Shown in pieces: positions 12,435 to 24,239 of a stretch of 64,000 bases of DNA; within the stretch, counting starts at the first letter, position 1; each line of letters starts with the position of its first letter. The notes under the pieces were generated by a model that did no database searches, was not told the DNA's origin, and saw only the letters and a list, made by a program, of their open reading frames with translations. The stretch lies in contig NC_065549.1 in the NCBI RefSeq assembly GCF_022605725.1, positions 18,009,614 through 18,073,613 on the forward strand. The letters are read 5' to 3'. Both the position numbers and the translations under genes were made by a program. Origin of the DNA: Anthonomus grandis grandis (taxonomy: Eukaryota; Arthropoda; Insecta; Coleoptera; Curculionidae).

Positions 12435-13780
12435 ATTAGCACTAAGGGTATCTAACATTTTTCTTACTTTTAAGTATCAAGACGCAATTTAACTTACAGA
12501 TGATATTGACGTATGATAACAACGTGAGGACCAGGATGTTTTTGAAAATCTTAATAGACTTATTATTTATTACTTATTATTTAGGCTTATTATAATTAGA
12601 TCATTTTTTAAACACTCATTTATTCTTCAAAAAAATGTAATTTCATTAAAGATTTAAAGACTGAAATGACTTTATCTGTGTGATCTAATTGGTTTCAGTC
12701 TCATCTAGTTGGCCATTTACCATCCCGAAATGTTGATTCTAACATCCTTTTTTCTTTGAGATATGACATTATACCATTAAATTGACTCAATCGTCAAGGA
12801 GTCACTCATTTTTGGCACAACGACGTGATCAAAATAATATTAACTAGATGTTTACATGAGATCATGTTACCAAAAAGTGATTTTTAAAAAAATCTAAAGT
12901 AACCAAAGCCATCCTACTGAAGAACTGTATTTGGTATTACGCATCTGATCAGCGCTACCGTCCCCGTTTGGCACTTTCTTCTTTTACCCGCAATTGCCAT
13001 CGTACCAGAATACCATAGATTTGACCTCCTTTACAGCGTCTTTCTCTTTAAACTTTATCGGTATGTTTAGGTTCTGGCGTGGAAAGTAGCGTAGAAATTA
13101 TATTATTATCAAGTAATGTGTGAATTTGGTAAAAAATAATTGATTTGGTTTTAACCCGTCTGTGTTACATACTTCGTAGATATGCATTTAGTAAGTATAC
13201 ATTTTTATTTATTTAATTTTTTTTTGTAAAAATACTTTTGTAGAAATCGTACCTATTTAAGAAGATTTAGGATTACATCATCAGCTTTAATAAATAATAA
13301 ATAGTAATAATAGTACTAATTCTATCAAATTAAGTTGTAGACAAATAGAATAGATAATAGAAGTTCTAACTACAACAGCTACATATATATTAATAAGTGT
13401 TTTTGGTAGATATTTGTTGATTTTTTATAGAATAATGGAAAAGTTGACATTAATAAAAATTTGTATGAGATCTTCCGGTCAATTTTGAATTTCAACTTCA
13501 GTCAGGCAGTAAATGTAATTTGCATGATTTTTACCTTTTAGAGAAATGTTCTTTCCTATATAGGTTAATTAGAAGAAATATTAATCTTATATGTTTAATA
13601 TCATTGTATCTTCATAAAAGAGAGTAGGGAAATTAACAAAAAGAAGTCTTAACGGAAAGCATGATATATGCATCTTTATTTCCATTTTCTTCATAAGTTA
13701 ATTCGCCTATTCTGTTTTGATAATTCGGTTGTAGTTTAATTCTCAAATTTTGATATGCAAGGCATACTCTGACAATAATT
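12435..13780. other. Intergenic, no gene recognised
   Basis: No coding sequence, RNA gene or element end is supported here. The sequence is AT-rich with short homopolymer runs. Confidence 0.45.
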
Positions 13781-15361
13781 ATTGTGCCAGCTTTTGCCAA
13801 ACTTTTTCAGAATGCCTATAAAGATCCAATCAACCTCACAGAAACCTATCCTCCTTCTAATTCCTCAGACCTTATTGACATTCTTCCATCAATTACCACT
13901 GAGGAAATTATTGCTGCTATTCGGAGGCTAAAAAACAAGTTGACAGCAAGTCCAGATGGTGTTCCAAGTTTTGTGGCTAAAGACTGCATGTTTGTCCTTT
14001 GTCAGCCTTTATGTCATATTTTTAACCTTATTTTGAAAACTGGCAAATTTCCAGGCGTCTGGAAATGTGCTAAAGTAATACCAATTCACAAAAAAGACGA
14101 TATAAACAGAATCGACAACTACCGACCTATCTCCATACTTTGCAGTTTTTCCAAAACTTTTGAAACTATTGTTTATAACAGAATTCTTCCCCAAGCACTA
14201 CTCTCTATAGATCAGCACGGTTTTATTCCTAAAAGGCCGTGCATCACTAACCTCTGTAATGTGACTCATTTTATTTCTTCAGCCCTCGATAGAAAAAGTC
14301 AGGTTGATGTGGTGTATACTGATTTCAGTAAGGCCTTCGATAAGACAAATCATAGCATTCTGCTGGAAAAATTGAACAAGCAATTCAACTTCTCAGAAAG
14401 GCTAATTTCGTTGCTTTCGTCATACCTTATTGACCGCCGACAGTTTGTTGAGGTGGAAGGTTGCAGATCTAATACCTTTGTTTCAACTTCTGGAGTCTCA
14501 CAGGGATCCAATCTCGGCCCACTTCTTTTTATCTTTTATATTAATGGTCTTATAGAATTGATTTCCTGCCTTAGACTAGCTTATGCTGATGATCTGAAAA
14601 TATTCTGGTGTATCAATAGTATCTTGGACTGCTTGTTCCTACAGAGTAACTTGGACCTAATTAGGGGGTGGTGCAGCCGAAATCAGTTATGTCTTAACAT
14701 CTCGAAATGCTGTGTGATCTCCTTTCACCGAACCAAGGATCCTGTTTTGTTTAATTACAATATAGACAATCAAATCCTCTGTAGAAGTACTTCTATTAAA
14801 GATCTAGGGGTTGTATTCGACGATAGGCTCACATTTGTGCCACATATTGAACAGACAGTGGCCTCCTCAGAAGTTGGTCAATAATCAAATAAATTCTCCT
14901 CCTCTCTTGAACGATATTCTATTTCATGTACCACGATTTGCTTCTAGAGCAAATATCACTTTTGCTTTAGATCGCGCCAGAACTAACATTAGGTTTTAGG
15001 ATCCGGTATATCAAATGTGCAGAATTTTTAATTCAGTATCATCAACCTGTGACATATTTGTATGCTCCATAAAGGATCTAGTTTTGTCTCTGACAAACGA
15101 ACAGTTACCATAATTCCTTTTCTCTTCCTTTTTTCCCTTGTCTTATGAATCCCTTTCTTTGTTCATTCTAATGTTAATTTACATCTCCTTTAATTTTGAT
15201 ATATACATGATGTTACTATAGTAATTTAAGTTTTCCTTATTTTTCTTTATTTTTCTTTCTTTTTGTTATTTAATTAATAGTAATTTAATACTTGTTTACA
15301 CTTTCAAAACATTAATTGTAGATTTTCCTGTAACTGGGCTTTGCCTAATAAATAAATAAAT
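13770..15361 (+). mobile_element. 5'-truncated Jockey/R1-like LINE with internal deletion and AATAAA-type tail
   Basis: The unit starts inside the reverse transcriptase, so it is 5'-truncated as usual for non-LTR elements. It ends after GGGCTTTGCCTAATAAATAA in a short (AATA)n tail near 15345-15361. After the main frame stops at 14884, a second frame (14890-14999) carries the C-terminal block LLNDILFHVPRFASR. The thumb-to-C-terminal part between them is missing. The target-site duplication could not be identified. Confidence 0.75.
13784..14884 (+). pseudogene. LINE reverse transcriptase (fragment, long open frame)
   Basis: This 366-residue open frame is the polymerase domain of a non-LTR retrotransposon, which copies element RNA into the genome by target-primed reverse transcription. 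Visible blocks in order are: KVIPIHKKDDINRIDNYRPI (fingers), YTDFSKAFDKTNHSILLEKL (palm, first catalytic Asp), SGVSQGSNLGPLLFIFYING, and LAYADDLKIF (YADD catalytic pair). These are followed by CLNISKCCVISF and IKDLGVVFDDRLTF of the thumb. All catalytic residues are present. However, the endonuclease is absent and the frame stops early after an internal deletion (EQTVASSEVGQ, then stop), so the protein is not functional. The same family appears again at 55850-56820. Confidence 0.85.
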
Positions 15362-15364
15362 TTC

Positions 15365-17075
15365 TATTTAATTTTTTTTAAATAGCACCTATCTTAATTT
15401 TATCTGATTTCTTCTGATTGTTAGCCTTAACTCTTGGATCATTCAGCGATTTTCTCGAATAATTGGGTTATCCACTCAATTAGTTCTTACGTACGTATAT
15501 ATGTCTAAATGGGTACCATATCTGGTTAGGATCTTACAAAAAGAAACTTTTATTGGACAATTAATATTCTTTAGGCCTTTTTCTTTTTTATGTAGGGTAT
15601 TGAGTAGCTTATCTAATACGGACTTACATATCTATGTGAATAAAATATCATGCAACATGATAGGTTGTGGAGTTTTTTTGAACAGAAGATTTGCTATTTT
15701 ATCGGACTATTTATTCCGTCATATAAGACAAAAATTATATAAGTCAATTTCTGATCGTTATTCTCGTTTTAATAACCTGAATTTTCTATGGAATTTTGAG
15801 GCCTTGAAATCATGGGTTCTTAGAAGACAGTGACATAGAAAAGTAAATTTCCTGATATATGTCTAAATTATAACATTCTGATTATTTCTATTTAAAATTT
15901 CTTACATAAAATGGATGCGCAAGATGGCGCTCATCAACAATTTTGAATGGTCATCTTGATAAGGATAAATAAGAAATTGTATCTTACGATACGTACTTAC
16001 ATAGCTAGAAACTTAATTTACAAAAACACATTTTTTGGCCTGGTCGTGTACATACATTCTAATGTTCCTTATCGATCTACTTCAATGTCCGTGAATAATT
16101 GGTCATACCTTCTGAAAAGTTCATCTTGTTTGGAGATAATACCTCCATTCCTTGGCATGATTTGGATTCAGTTAGATTATAGAGCAAGAGCACTATTGAT
16201 AGGGATCTTCTTCTCAAGGCATGATGAAATGTATAATACGTTGACGTAATAGATTGAGGTTTTCTTTGGCTCGAGGTTAGAAATGCTTACCATGCCTTGC
16301 CTCTCGTTTCTTGAGATTCTGAGATATATTTTGAGGCATGTGTTCCCAATACTTTAATTAACTCTAGGGTAATTTTGCAAAGGAGAACCATCCACTCTAT
16401 GCCTACTTCCACAATTTTCTAAAACTTACTTCACTTTTTAATTTACGTACAAGAAGAGGTATATGATAGAACTATAGTTTCGTACACAAGAGAACAGAGA
16501 AGGATCTGAGTTCTTGAAATTAGAAGTAGAAGAGTAAAACTTGAATTTTATAATCTGAATGAGTATATTTTCACAACAATAACAAATAAACATAATATAG
16601 TATGTTTTGTTTTTTTAATTATAATTTTTATATTAAAAGATTTTATAAAATATCTTATTTTATTGGGTATTTTCGAAGGTATTCAGAATTTATCATACTT
16701 TTTAACCGCATTCTTTTTAGTATCAAATTCCACAATTTGCCATAAGTTAACCCGCCTTGCATCATCTCTTCCGGTGATTTTAAAAATTATAATATTTGAC
16801 AAAAACCCTCTATATTTATTATCATTATCAACTATTCGTCACTCTCAAAATTTCTACTATTTATTTGACAAGCACATACGTATTATTTATAAGGTATTAA
16901 TAATGTTTTAAAAAAATATCTCAAAAAATTTCGAAAACCCGATAATAGGATTTAAGTAAAATCATATTGTCAAACAGAATATAAGCTAATAATTCATTCT
17001 CTTTTAGTTATTGTACCAATGAAGTTATATAAAAAACCATAAAGCTTCCTAAGTTAAATTAATAAAATATTTACG
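15365..17075. other. Intergenic region upstream of the DUF2236 gene
   Basis: Several open frames of 60-110 codons exist here (for example 15501-15833 and 15947-16249). They are rich in Phe, Ile and Leu as expected from AT-rich noncoding DNA, show no domain, and are not flanked by splice signals that would link them to the downstream gene. I see no supported gene. Confidence 0.45.
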
Positions 17076-17081
17076 ATAAGA

Positions 17082-19015
17082 ATGGATACCATGGAAGAAA
17101 AAGGTAACCAATATGCATAATATCACTTAAAACTGTTCATAATGACTACAGAATATAACCATGAGTTGAATTTTATTATCACTTGCATATAAGAATTTAT
17201 TGTTTATTTTAAACTTGATTTTAGCGGACTTATTTGTGGAAAAACTTTTAACAGAAGGGGCACAAATTGCATGCGATGACAGTGAAACTTCCTTTAAAAA
17301 GACGAAAGTTGACCAAGATGACTTACCTCCTTTCTATGATGAAGGACTGTTTAAAAAGTAAGTCTATCGACAAATGTCCAGAATCTTAATAATAGGTTAT
17401 TATACTTTGTAGAGGACAACAGTTTTATCACAAAAATATATTCGCGATATTTGGAGGCAAGATATACGGGCTAATGTCGGTGTTGGCTATTCCGACCATA
17501 TTAAGAATATTAGTCCACACCAAGCAATCTGGTACGGAATATACTGCTTACCGCAGATATGTGTCTACCATTTTACATATGACAATTTGGTATGATTCTG
17601 AATTTAAACCTGGATCAAAGTACGTATAGAGTTATATTATTAATAATAATGTTTGTATCAATTTATTTAGACACAAATATCAAAATGGTCATGATCTAGG
17701 GGACAATTACATAAAAATTTGGGAAATATTAAAAAACACATCTGAATTCATTTTGGAAACACTATTGAACATAAATTTACTAAAAACACAGATTTTTCGT
17801 ATTATACCGCGACATTAATAAAATATAACAATTTAAGAAGTGAAACATAAAATTCGAAATAACAAAATTTAAAGAAAATGTAATAGAAAAAAAGGTTCTT
17901 GTTATTAGTGTATGATCGCTCCTATTATTAATAACGGCTTGACATCTGTTTAGCATTTTCCTAAATAAACTGGCAATGTCATTTTACTCTATTTGTAGCC
18001 CCCTCTTGCATACAGTTCAGTAATTTTCCCTTGTCTGGTACATTATTTCTTGATTCATTGAGTAATATGATAGTTTTATCAGGCCTTGTTTCTGGTGATT
18101 GACATGATACTAGAAGGTTTATATAAATAGCTTATGTAACGAATGTCTTTAGTGGGTTCTGCTATAAGTAAATAATCGTATATTCAATGCTAAAGGCAAA
18201 TTATTCAGAATATGATAGTGTTAGTAATAGAGTTTCTGTTCTCCACATATCTTACATACAATCGAATGCCTTCCAATTAATTGATAAATTTGTATTTTTA
18301 GACTTTGGAAATCAATCTCACAGGTCAAAAGCCTCCACAACTCCGCAAGTAATAGTGGATGCCAAGCAGGTCTTAATCGAATATCCCAAAGAGACATGGC
18401 ATTAACGCAATTTGGTTTCATGGGGTACCAACTAGTTAGAAGCAAACAACTTGGAGTGTATTATGCAACAAATGAGGAGTGGCAAGCTTTCATACATGTT
18501 TGGAGAGTTATTGGATATTTATTAGGAATTGAAGACAGGTATAAAGATATTTATTGTCAATTATACATTTTTATGTAATTATTTATTACAGGTTCAATAT
18601 TTGTAAAGGTTCTGTGGCGGAAACAAAAGCAATATGTGAAAAACTGATCGAGCGAGCTTTTATTCCAAATATTAACAAAAAGGATCCAGAGTTTATCGAA
18701 ATGTCCCAGTATTTATGTAGAGGTCTATGGGCGATACAGCCCTTCTTAAATTTCGATGTTCTATGGTTTCTTTTAAATTGTTTATTGGTAAATAAGATGA
18801 ATATGACTAATGATAATGAGAATTATAAAAAGTTAACTTTTAAACAAAAGATCCTGTTGTACGTAGTATGTTTGACCATATCCAGTTTGAAATTTGCACC
18901 CTTTAGATGGTTCCATAATAATGGAAAGTACAGAGATTTGTGGCTAATAAAAAACTTTCCATTTTTAGCATACTATAAATTCGGATTCTCGAATACGAAA
19001 GTTAAACATTTGTAA
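17082..19015 (+). CDS. DUF2236 / mpaB-like ER-bound oxygenase, five exons
   Basis: Predicted exons are 17082-17103, 17225-17357, 17413-17619, 18302-18538 and 18592-19015. All introns have GT-AG ends and all phases agree, giving 340 residues and a stop at 19013-19015. The protein matches the DUF2236 family, which includes fungal MpaB and bacterial latex-clearing protein (Lcp); members are haem-dependent oxygenases. Visible family blocks are FYHKNIFAIFGGKIYGLMSV and LAIPTILRILVHTKQS, then RRYVSTILHMTIWYD at about residues 99-113, and QRDMALTQFGFMG and FIHVWRVIGYLLGIEDR further on. In Lcp, an Arg and Thr four apart plus a His about 30 residues later form the active site and haem ligand. Here R100, T104 and H133 (in SLHNSAS) have that spacing, so haem binding is plausible. 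A hydrophobic segment near the C-terminus (ILLYVVCLTISSL) could anchor it in a membrane. An AATAAA signal lies at 19039. The ATG choice rests on splice phase and could miss an upstream exon. The insect substrate is unknown. Confidence 0.88.
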
Positions 19016-19038
19016 TTCAATTAAAATATTTGTAATGT

Positions 19039-19044
19039 AATAAA
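19039..19044 (+). terminator. Polyadenylation signal of the DUF2236 gene
   Basis: AATAAA occurs 24 bp after the stop codon of the DUF2236 gene, a normal position for a compact insect 3' end. Confidence 0.6.
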
Positions 19045-19573
19045 AAACTGTAGAAAGATTATGTGGAACATGATTAAAAATATATTAGTTTATTTTATGT
19101 CTTTATGTTTTATAGAGAAACGGATACCAAAATGTGTATCAAGAAGAAATTGTTACGAATTATATTTTATTCCTACGTTATATGTATTTTTTTCTGGGGG
19201 CTTGGAAATAATTGGCGATATAACCACATCTTACAAATGTTCTAGTATTTTTGAAATTACTAGAAGATTACGCATGTCACAGCGACCGTATCAAATAAGT
19301 TTCTTCTCCTTCACTGTTGGTGAGCTACAGTGTAGTGAGACTGCCATCCAGGTTCAGATAGTAAGTATATTATGAAAGGACACACTGGGAACTTAGTATG
19401 TTTTAGTGACACTCATCTTTTTCAGGTCTTTGTTCATTAATTTTCGAGGTTATAACAAAAGGTAGAAAAATTAAATATAACTATTGAGAGTATATGTGCA
19501 AGAAGAATTTAATAAGTGTACAATACTATGTTTAAATAAAATTATTTTAAGTTTTTTACTTAATGCCTTTTAC

Positions 19574-19850
19574 AGGGTGTTAAATTAAAAAATTTTAATG
19601 CGAACTGAAAACTTCCTTGGACACTAAAAAAGTTAGAAAAGCGCAAATTGGTAACAATGTTATACAGGTAGGGGGACAACAACGACCATATTTTGGTTAT
19701 AGGGTGAGTCATCCCTTGAGCCCTATGCACCCCAACCACAAAATTTTAAATGGTACATCTTTCCTTTTGCGATACTTTAAATTAAAGACCTTTTGGTCAA
19801 CACTACACCTGCATAAGAATTTTTCCTAAATTTTATACAGGGTCAAAGAA
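19574..19850. repeat. Repeat-derived segment with ACAGGGT ends
   Basis: ACAGGGTGTTAAATTAAAAA begins at 19574, and a second ATACAGGGTCAAAG occurs near 19839. Such ACAGGGT starts typify mariner-like and related non-autonomous elements in insects. The C-rich stretch between them (near 19720) is unlike the surrounding host DNA. No coding content is recognised. Confidence 0.35.
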
Positions 19851-20406
19851 TGGTATAAGGTAAATAAAATAAACTTTGTTTTATAAAGTTCCTTTTTATT
19901 TAAGTAGATGCTCAAAACGCTTTCCATTTTGGGATAAACAAAAATAATGATATTTTTAAACTCATTTTTAACATTTTGAAACACATTGAAAGCCTTATTC
20001 CCTTGGAATAGATGCGCACTTTGTAATAAATCCGTTGCCAAAGATAATTAAGTATTCAAGTCAAGTGTGTTAAATTGTACTTCACACTCAAAAAAGTCGA
20101 AACTAACAAACATTTCTTTAATCCGACAAAAAAGTTTTTTACTAAGTTGGAATACAAATTTGAGGTCGTATCAGTAAATATTTGGACCTAGTTTTAAAAT
20201 AGTTATTTGTGTATCAAGTGTGTCAAAAGATCACACCAGTGCCTAAAGAAAGTCTTTTTAGGCTTTAGTGCGTAAAAAGTCAAACTTTATAAACCCTGGG
20301 AAGTGTGTAAAGTAAGTACTTTACACACGGTAGTAGAAAAAATAGTTTACATTATATATCGTCTTGTGACTTTTCACTGACTAACCCAAATACTTCACAG
20401 AATGGT

Positions 20407-21560
20407 TTACAGTATGGCTGAAAGTATTAAAATAATTTATATTTATGGTTCTCAAAATCGTTGTGCTTGAAGGACTGCTGCAGTATTTATCGAAAGAAAT
20501 CCTTGAAAAAGGTAAATGGTAAGTTATACTTACGTTGAGGAAACTAATTCTCAAATTTAAAGAAATAGGATTCGTGGAAAACTAATAAGAGTTCAGCGTA
20601 GATTAGGTACTTGATGAAGTGGCACAAGTAAAAATATTAGGACATTTTGCTATGAATCATACATTGTACCGCGCACAAATACACATGATTTGTTTTTTTT
20701 GTGTTATCAGCCACTATGGTCGCACTGTAGTCCTTTTTGTCCTCGGGTTATATAGTATATATTTGTAAAATTGTTTGTGTGTAATTCTTCAGTAATTGCG
20801 TAAAGACGTCCCTGGCGGAAGAATAGAATTTTGCGAGGGAATTAGAGAAAAATTATGATTTACTCCTGTTGCTAAAAAATTGCTCAGTTGCTAAAAAATA
20901 TTTCTTTTAGCGACAAATGCACGTTTTTTTTAATCGTTCTATAAATAAACACAATTGTAGATACTGTAGTGGTGAAAGTCCATACATTTTCGGGGAATGA
21001 CACACAGAATATCTAGAAAAAGTCAATGTATGGGCGGGAACATTGGGTGATACTATTTTTCGGCCTCAATTTATTAATGGTAACATTAACGGCGAAACTT
21101 ACTTGGAAATGTTGGAAATCATTCAATTTAAAACTGTTAAAGAAATAGAAAATCGATGGATATTCATGAAGATAGGAACCTAAATGAAGATTTATTACAT
21201 TTTCAACAAGATGGAGCGCCATCTCACTTTGTTCTCTTTGTGAGACAATGTTTATAATATGCGTTTCCAGATCAGTGGATTGGGAGAATAGGTTCAATAG
21301 AGTGGCCGGCGAGAACACCAGATCTAACATACCTCGACTTTTTTCTCTGGGAGCACTTAAAAAACTGTGGTGTTTAAAACGCAACCAGCTTCATTGATGA
21401 TCTTGGACAGCGGATTATTACAGAATGTGCATCTATTCCAAGAGAAGTGTTTCAAAATGTGATAATTGAGTTTGAAAATACATTCTACTTCTGTGTAACC
21501 TAAATTGAAATGCATTTTAAGCATCTAATTAAATAAAGTAACACTTTATTTAATTAGATG
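20407..21560 (+). pseudogene. Mariner-like transposase relic
   Basis: The plus strand reads through a decayed mariner-type transposase. The N-terminus at about 20430 gives SQNRCA.RTAAVFIERNPEK and then KLILKFKEIGFVEN, the first helix-turn-helix. VLDEVAQVKILGHFAMN follows, the second. After a gap, the catalytic region at about 20980-21110 gives NVWAGTLGDTIF and INGNINGETYLEMLE. At about 21195 it gives FQQDGAPSHFVL, with the second catalytic aspartate. At about 21290 it gives GRIGSIEWPARTPDLTYLDF, with the third. The C-terminal helix region ends near 21520. Stops and frameshifts are frequent, so it is dead. It ends in an 18-bp inverted repeat listed separately. Confidence 0.8.
21522..21560. repeat. 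Perfect 18-bp inverted repeat with 3-nt loop
   Basis: CATCTAATTAAATAAAGT (21522-21539) is exactly reverse-complemented at 21543-21560 around the spacer AAC. It lies at the 3' end of the mariner-like transposase relic and may be a remnant of its terminal structure. Confidence 0.8.
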
Positions 21561-22329
21561 AACTTTAACAACACTTCTTGAATCGTTCATGAAAATTCAC
21601 CTTAAGACTTTTGCAATCTGTCAACGTCAGCTGTGAAATTTAAGAGATCGATTTATTCAATTTGGATCACGTTGCTAAGTCTTATAACAATTCACAGGTT
21701 TTTATATTCAACCCAAAAACCATTTTATTCCACTTTAATTCCTATAAAACCTCTCGTAGCCAGATTATGAACATTTGGTCGACATCTGTCAAAAAAGTCA
21801 CCAGATTTTCGGTCCACCACATAGTTTACTATTTTTTTTTGTCCTTTATTGCCAATTTTCAATCCACTATAGTGAATCATATTTTTCACTAGTTCTAGTA
21901 GTTGACAATATAGTTTTCTACCAAAAAATCTAATAGATTCTGGTATACCAAGCTTATTTAACTACTCGCAAATTGAAAAAATCTTAAAGTATAACAATAT
22001 TTATAAGGTAAAATAAAAATGTAACATATGCCTTGGGGGCTGGAGTACCATAGGCTGAACGGACCCCATAGCACAACTCTTGGGTAATTTGATGGACCTG
22101 CACGGATTATTTATTGGCTTTGCATCTCCATTGTCATCAAACTATCAAGACTGCAGGATACTCCCGTCAATGATAGGAAAAATGCAGAGTGCATCCTACA
22201 CGTGGTAACCCTGTTGAAACTAAATCGTCTGCAGCCAAACCACGCACCTCTGCATCTTCCGAAGAAACAGGATGATCTACTGACCATTGTCTGATTTATA
22301 TATAGTAAACTATGTCTATAAAATATCTG

Positions 22330-22665
22330 CAGCCCAATCTCTAGCACAAAAGAGCGTCTACTGCTGCAAAAGGCTCAATATCAACGTTGCTTTAATACAG
22401 GAACATTGGATTTACCAGGGCTCCTAAGACGCACCTAAGACAGTAGATGCAAGGGTTTTGTGACCCACATGTACGGACACCGGAATACAGTCGTATCAAT
22501 CTGCTCGGACAGCAAGATTGCCTATTACGACCGAAAAGGTGAGCTCCAAGCTCTTACTGGAATGCATGCAGGTCCTGGAGGACCTGGTTAAGGTGGGCGC
22601 AGAGTTCAGCTTGTCCAGGTGCCGGACCATTCATGCTATGCTGGAAACGAGGAACCTCCCTTTTT
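22330..22665 (+). pseudogene. LINE fragment: endonuclease start and RNase H pieces
   Basis: At about 22330-22430 one frame gives SLAQKSVYCCKRLNINVALI followed by QEHWIYQG, the start of an APE-type endonuclease in R1/Jockey-like LINEs (compare the NNIDIALIQEPWIYKG pattern). At about 22490-22650 three frames together give SICSDSKIA, KVSSKLLLECMQVLEDLVKV with GAEFSLS, and VPDHSCYAGNEE. This is the RNase H block usually written as CSDSQAA...VPGHSG..GNE. The reverse transcriptase between them is missing, so this is a deleted, dead copy. A promoterless 5' segment may begin near 22030. Confidence 0.6.
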
Positions 22666-22689
22666 TTCCTCTTTTGGGGTTCGTCTATT

Positions 22690-23250
22690 ATGCCTGAATA
22701 CACATCAGCATAAAGGCTTACTGTACTCACCCAGATATTGCATCTATTCTATACAACCCAGCTACCCTGAAGAATCTGGTACAGGTCTTTTGCTGCTGTG
22801 GTACCTAGTGCTTCTGGGTCCAGTACGTCTCTCCCAAATATTGCCTTTTGCGGCACAAAGCCTCACAGTTCCTAATGACATGTTGGACTGTTTCTGGTTC
22901 CTTTTCGCACAATCGGCAATTAAGGTCTCCATTATATATACTCCAATTCTATTCAGGTACCCTTTAACGACCATGTATAATATAATAAGGAGTTCTCTAC
23001 TAATTTTTTCGTATAGTTTTCTCTCTTAAGCTGTTTCATTTCTGTCCAGTAAGCTTGATGTCTACATTTCACCCAGTCCCTGATCTGACTGAGGATGGTG
23101 CTTCTTGGCACTTTCTGTGCAGATTTCGGTCCGATGTTAGGTGCCGTACAATCTTTCTTGCATGTCATTGGCTTTTTCATTTTTTGGAATAGCTGTATGT
23201 TCCGGAACACATATAAGCCTAACTGAGTTGCGGTAAAGTCCAAGAGTAGT
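22690..23250 (-). pseudogene. LINE C-terminal zinc-knuckle fragment, opposite orientation
   Basis: The minus strand encodes RDWVKCRHQAYWTEMKQLKR and KKLVENSLLYYTW, then in a neighbouring frame NGDLNCRLCEKEPETVQHVI followed by RNCEALCRKRQYLGE. This is the segment after RNase H in R1/Jockey-type LINEs, with the Cys-Cys-His-Cys arrangement C..C...H....C. It follows logically from the RNase H piece at 22490-22650, but on the opposite strand. Frames are broken near 22955. Confidence 0.65.
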
Positions 23251-23442
23251 GGTTTTTATAAAAGATCGGAACGAAATTTCGGGGAGGTGTGCGGGCAGCA
23301 GTTCGTCGAAATCAAACAGTTTTTGATTTGAACAAACGGCTCAGTTTGCCGATTTGTTTGTTATTGTATAGACGACTGCGTGTTAATACATCAATATTTC
23401 TATAAAAAATTACTTTTTAATACCGATATATTAATAAAAAAA

Positions 23443-23646
23443 ATGTCTGTGCTTAAAAACTACCATAAATTAGTATTTTCTGCGTTAGAGGATGAAATAT
23501 TAATCCAAAAAGTAAAAGAAAATTCTGCGTTATATGCAAAAAAAATAAAAAGTTACAAGCCTCCTGATCAGGAGATACCACCAGATTGTACATTAAACAA
23601 CTACTTAGCACTTAAAACCCATGAAATAATACACAATAATACGTAA
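23443..23646 (+). CDS. Small MADF-like protein, probably the Harbinger accessory gene
   Basis: This 67-residue frame starts MSVLKNYHKLVFSALEDEIL and continues with IQKVKENSALYAKKIKSYKP. The pattern of an acidic start, hydrophobic spacing and a tryptophan-less KENSALYAKK segment faintly resembles the first helix of MADF/Myb-like DNA-binding domains, which PIF/Harbinger elements encode beside their nuclease. The frame is intact but short (MADF is usually 80-90 residues), so it may be truncated or one exon only. It faces the nuclease fragment tail-to-tail, about 120 bp away. The domain call is tentative. Confidence 0.4.
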   Translation: MSVLKNYHKLVFSALEDEILIQKVKENSALYAKKIKSYKPPDQEIPPDCTLNNYLALKTHEIIHNNT

Positions 23647-23766
23647 AATAATATACATGTCTTATAATTAAGGTATATTTTTATCATTTTTTAAAACTTT
23701 TTATAAAAAATAAATAAATAAAAAAAATATTATTTCCTAGATCTTCCTCAATTTGACATGTTCACA

Positions 23767-24061
23767 CTACATGCTAAGATACTTTTCCGCTGGAGTAATA
23801 AGAGACGGATTTTTATTTGTAGGTTGCGTACTAATTTCGTCCTTTATATGATGTAGTACAGTGTGAAACAGTTGCGGCGTTAAACAGAAAAATTCTTTAA
23901 ACTTTGTGTAGTTATCCGAAAGATGCTTTAACACTAACAATTTATACACTCCCTCTTTACTCCCATTCTAGAACATTTTTTAAAACTATTCTTCTATTTT
24001 CATTGTCTACTGCTAGCAACGCAGATACATCATCATCATCCTGTTCTTTTTCTAAAATCAT
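23767..24061 (-). pseudogene. Harbinger nuclease N-terminal fragment
   Basis: On the minus strand from 24061 the frame MILEKEQDDDDVSALLAVD begins. After a frameshift at about 23955 it continues as LKHLSDNYTKFKEFFCLTPQ and LFHTVLHHIKDEIS, ending in SLITPAEKYLSM. Harbinger nucleases typically start with an acidic stretch, then a segment like EF..YFRMSPETFD.LL..I, then IS..ERL. The order and spacing match. The sequence stops just where the first catalytic region would begin, so no nuclease activity is possible. Confidence 0.65.
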
Positions 24062-24239
24062 ACCAATAAAAAATCCTTTTTTAGTTTTTAAATGCAGATT
24101 AATTCTGAAGCTAGCTTCAGAAAAACCACAAAAAGACGGAAGTTCTGTACGAACTGAGTTCGGAAATCTGGAACGTTTTGTACACGAATATTCACTGAAA
24201 TATTTCGGGCCGATCTGGTCAGAGAATCCAAAGCTTAAG

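Larger units (their letters stand above)
23263..24216. mobile_element. PIF/Harbinger-like element with internal deletion
   Basis: AGATCGGAACGAAATTTC (23263-23280) pairs with the reverse complement of GAAATATTTCGGGCCGATCT (24197-24216) with small mismatches, suggesting terminal inverted repeats. Between them lie a small plus-strand gene (23443) and a truncated minus-strand nuclease start (24061-23767), the two-gene layout usual for PIF/Harbinger. At under 1 kb it is too short for a complete element, so most of the nuclease has been deleted. Confidence 0.5.

Noticed and set aside
15501..15833. 110-codon open frame, plus strand
   Set aside because: No domain, composition expected of AT-rich noncoding DNA, no splice or promoter context.
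21013..21384. 123-codon minus-strand frame
   Set aside because: The plus strand here encodes mariner-like transposase motifs; the minus frame is a shadow.
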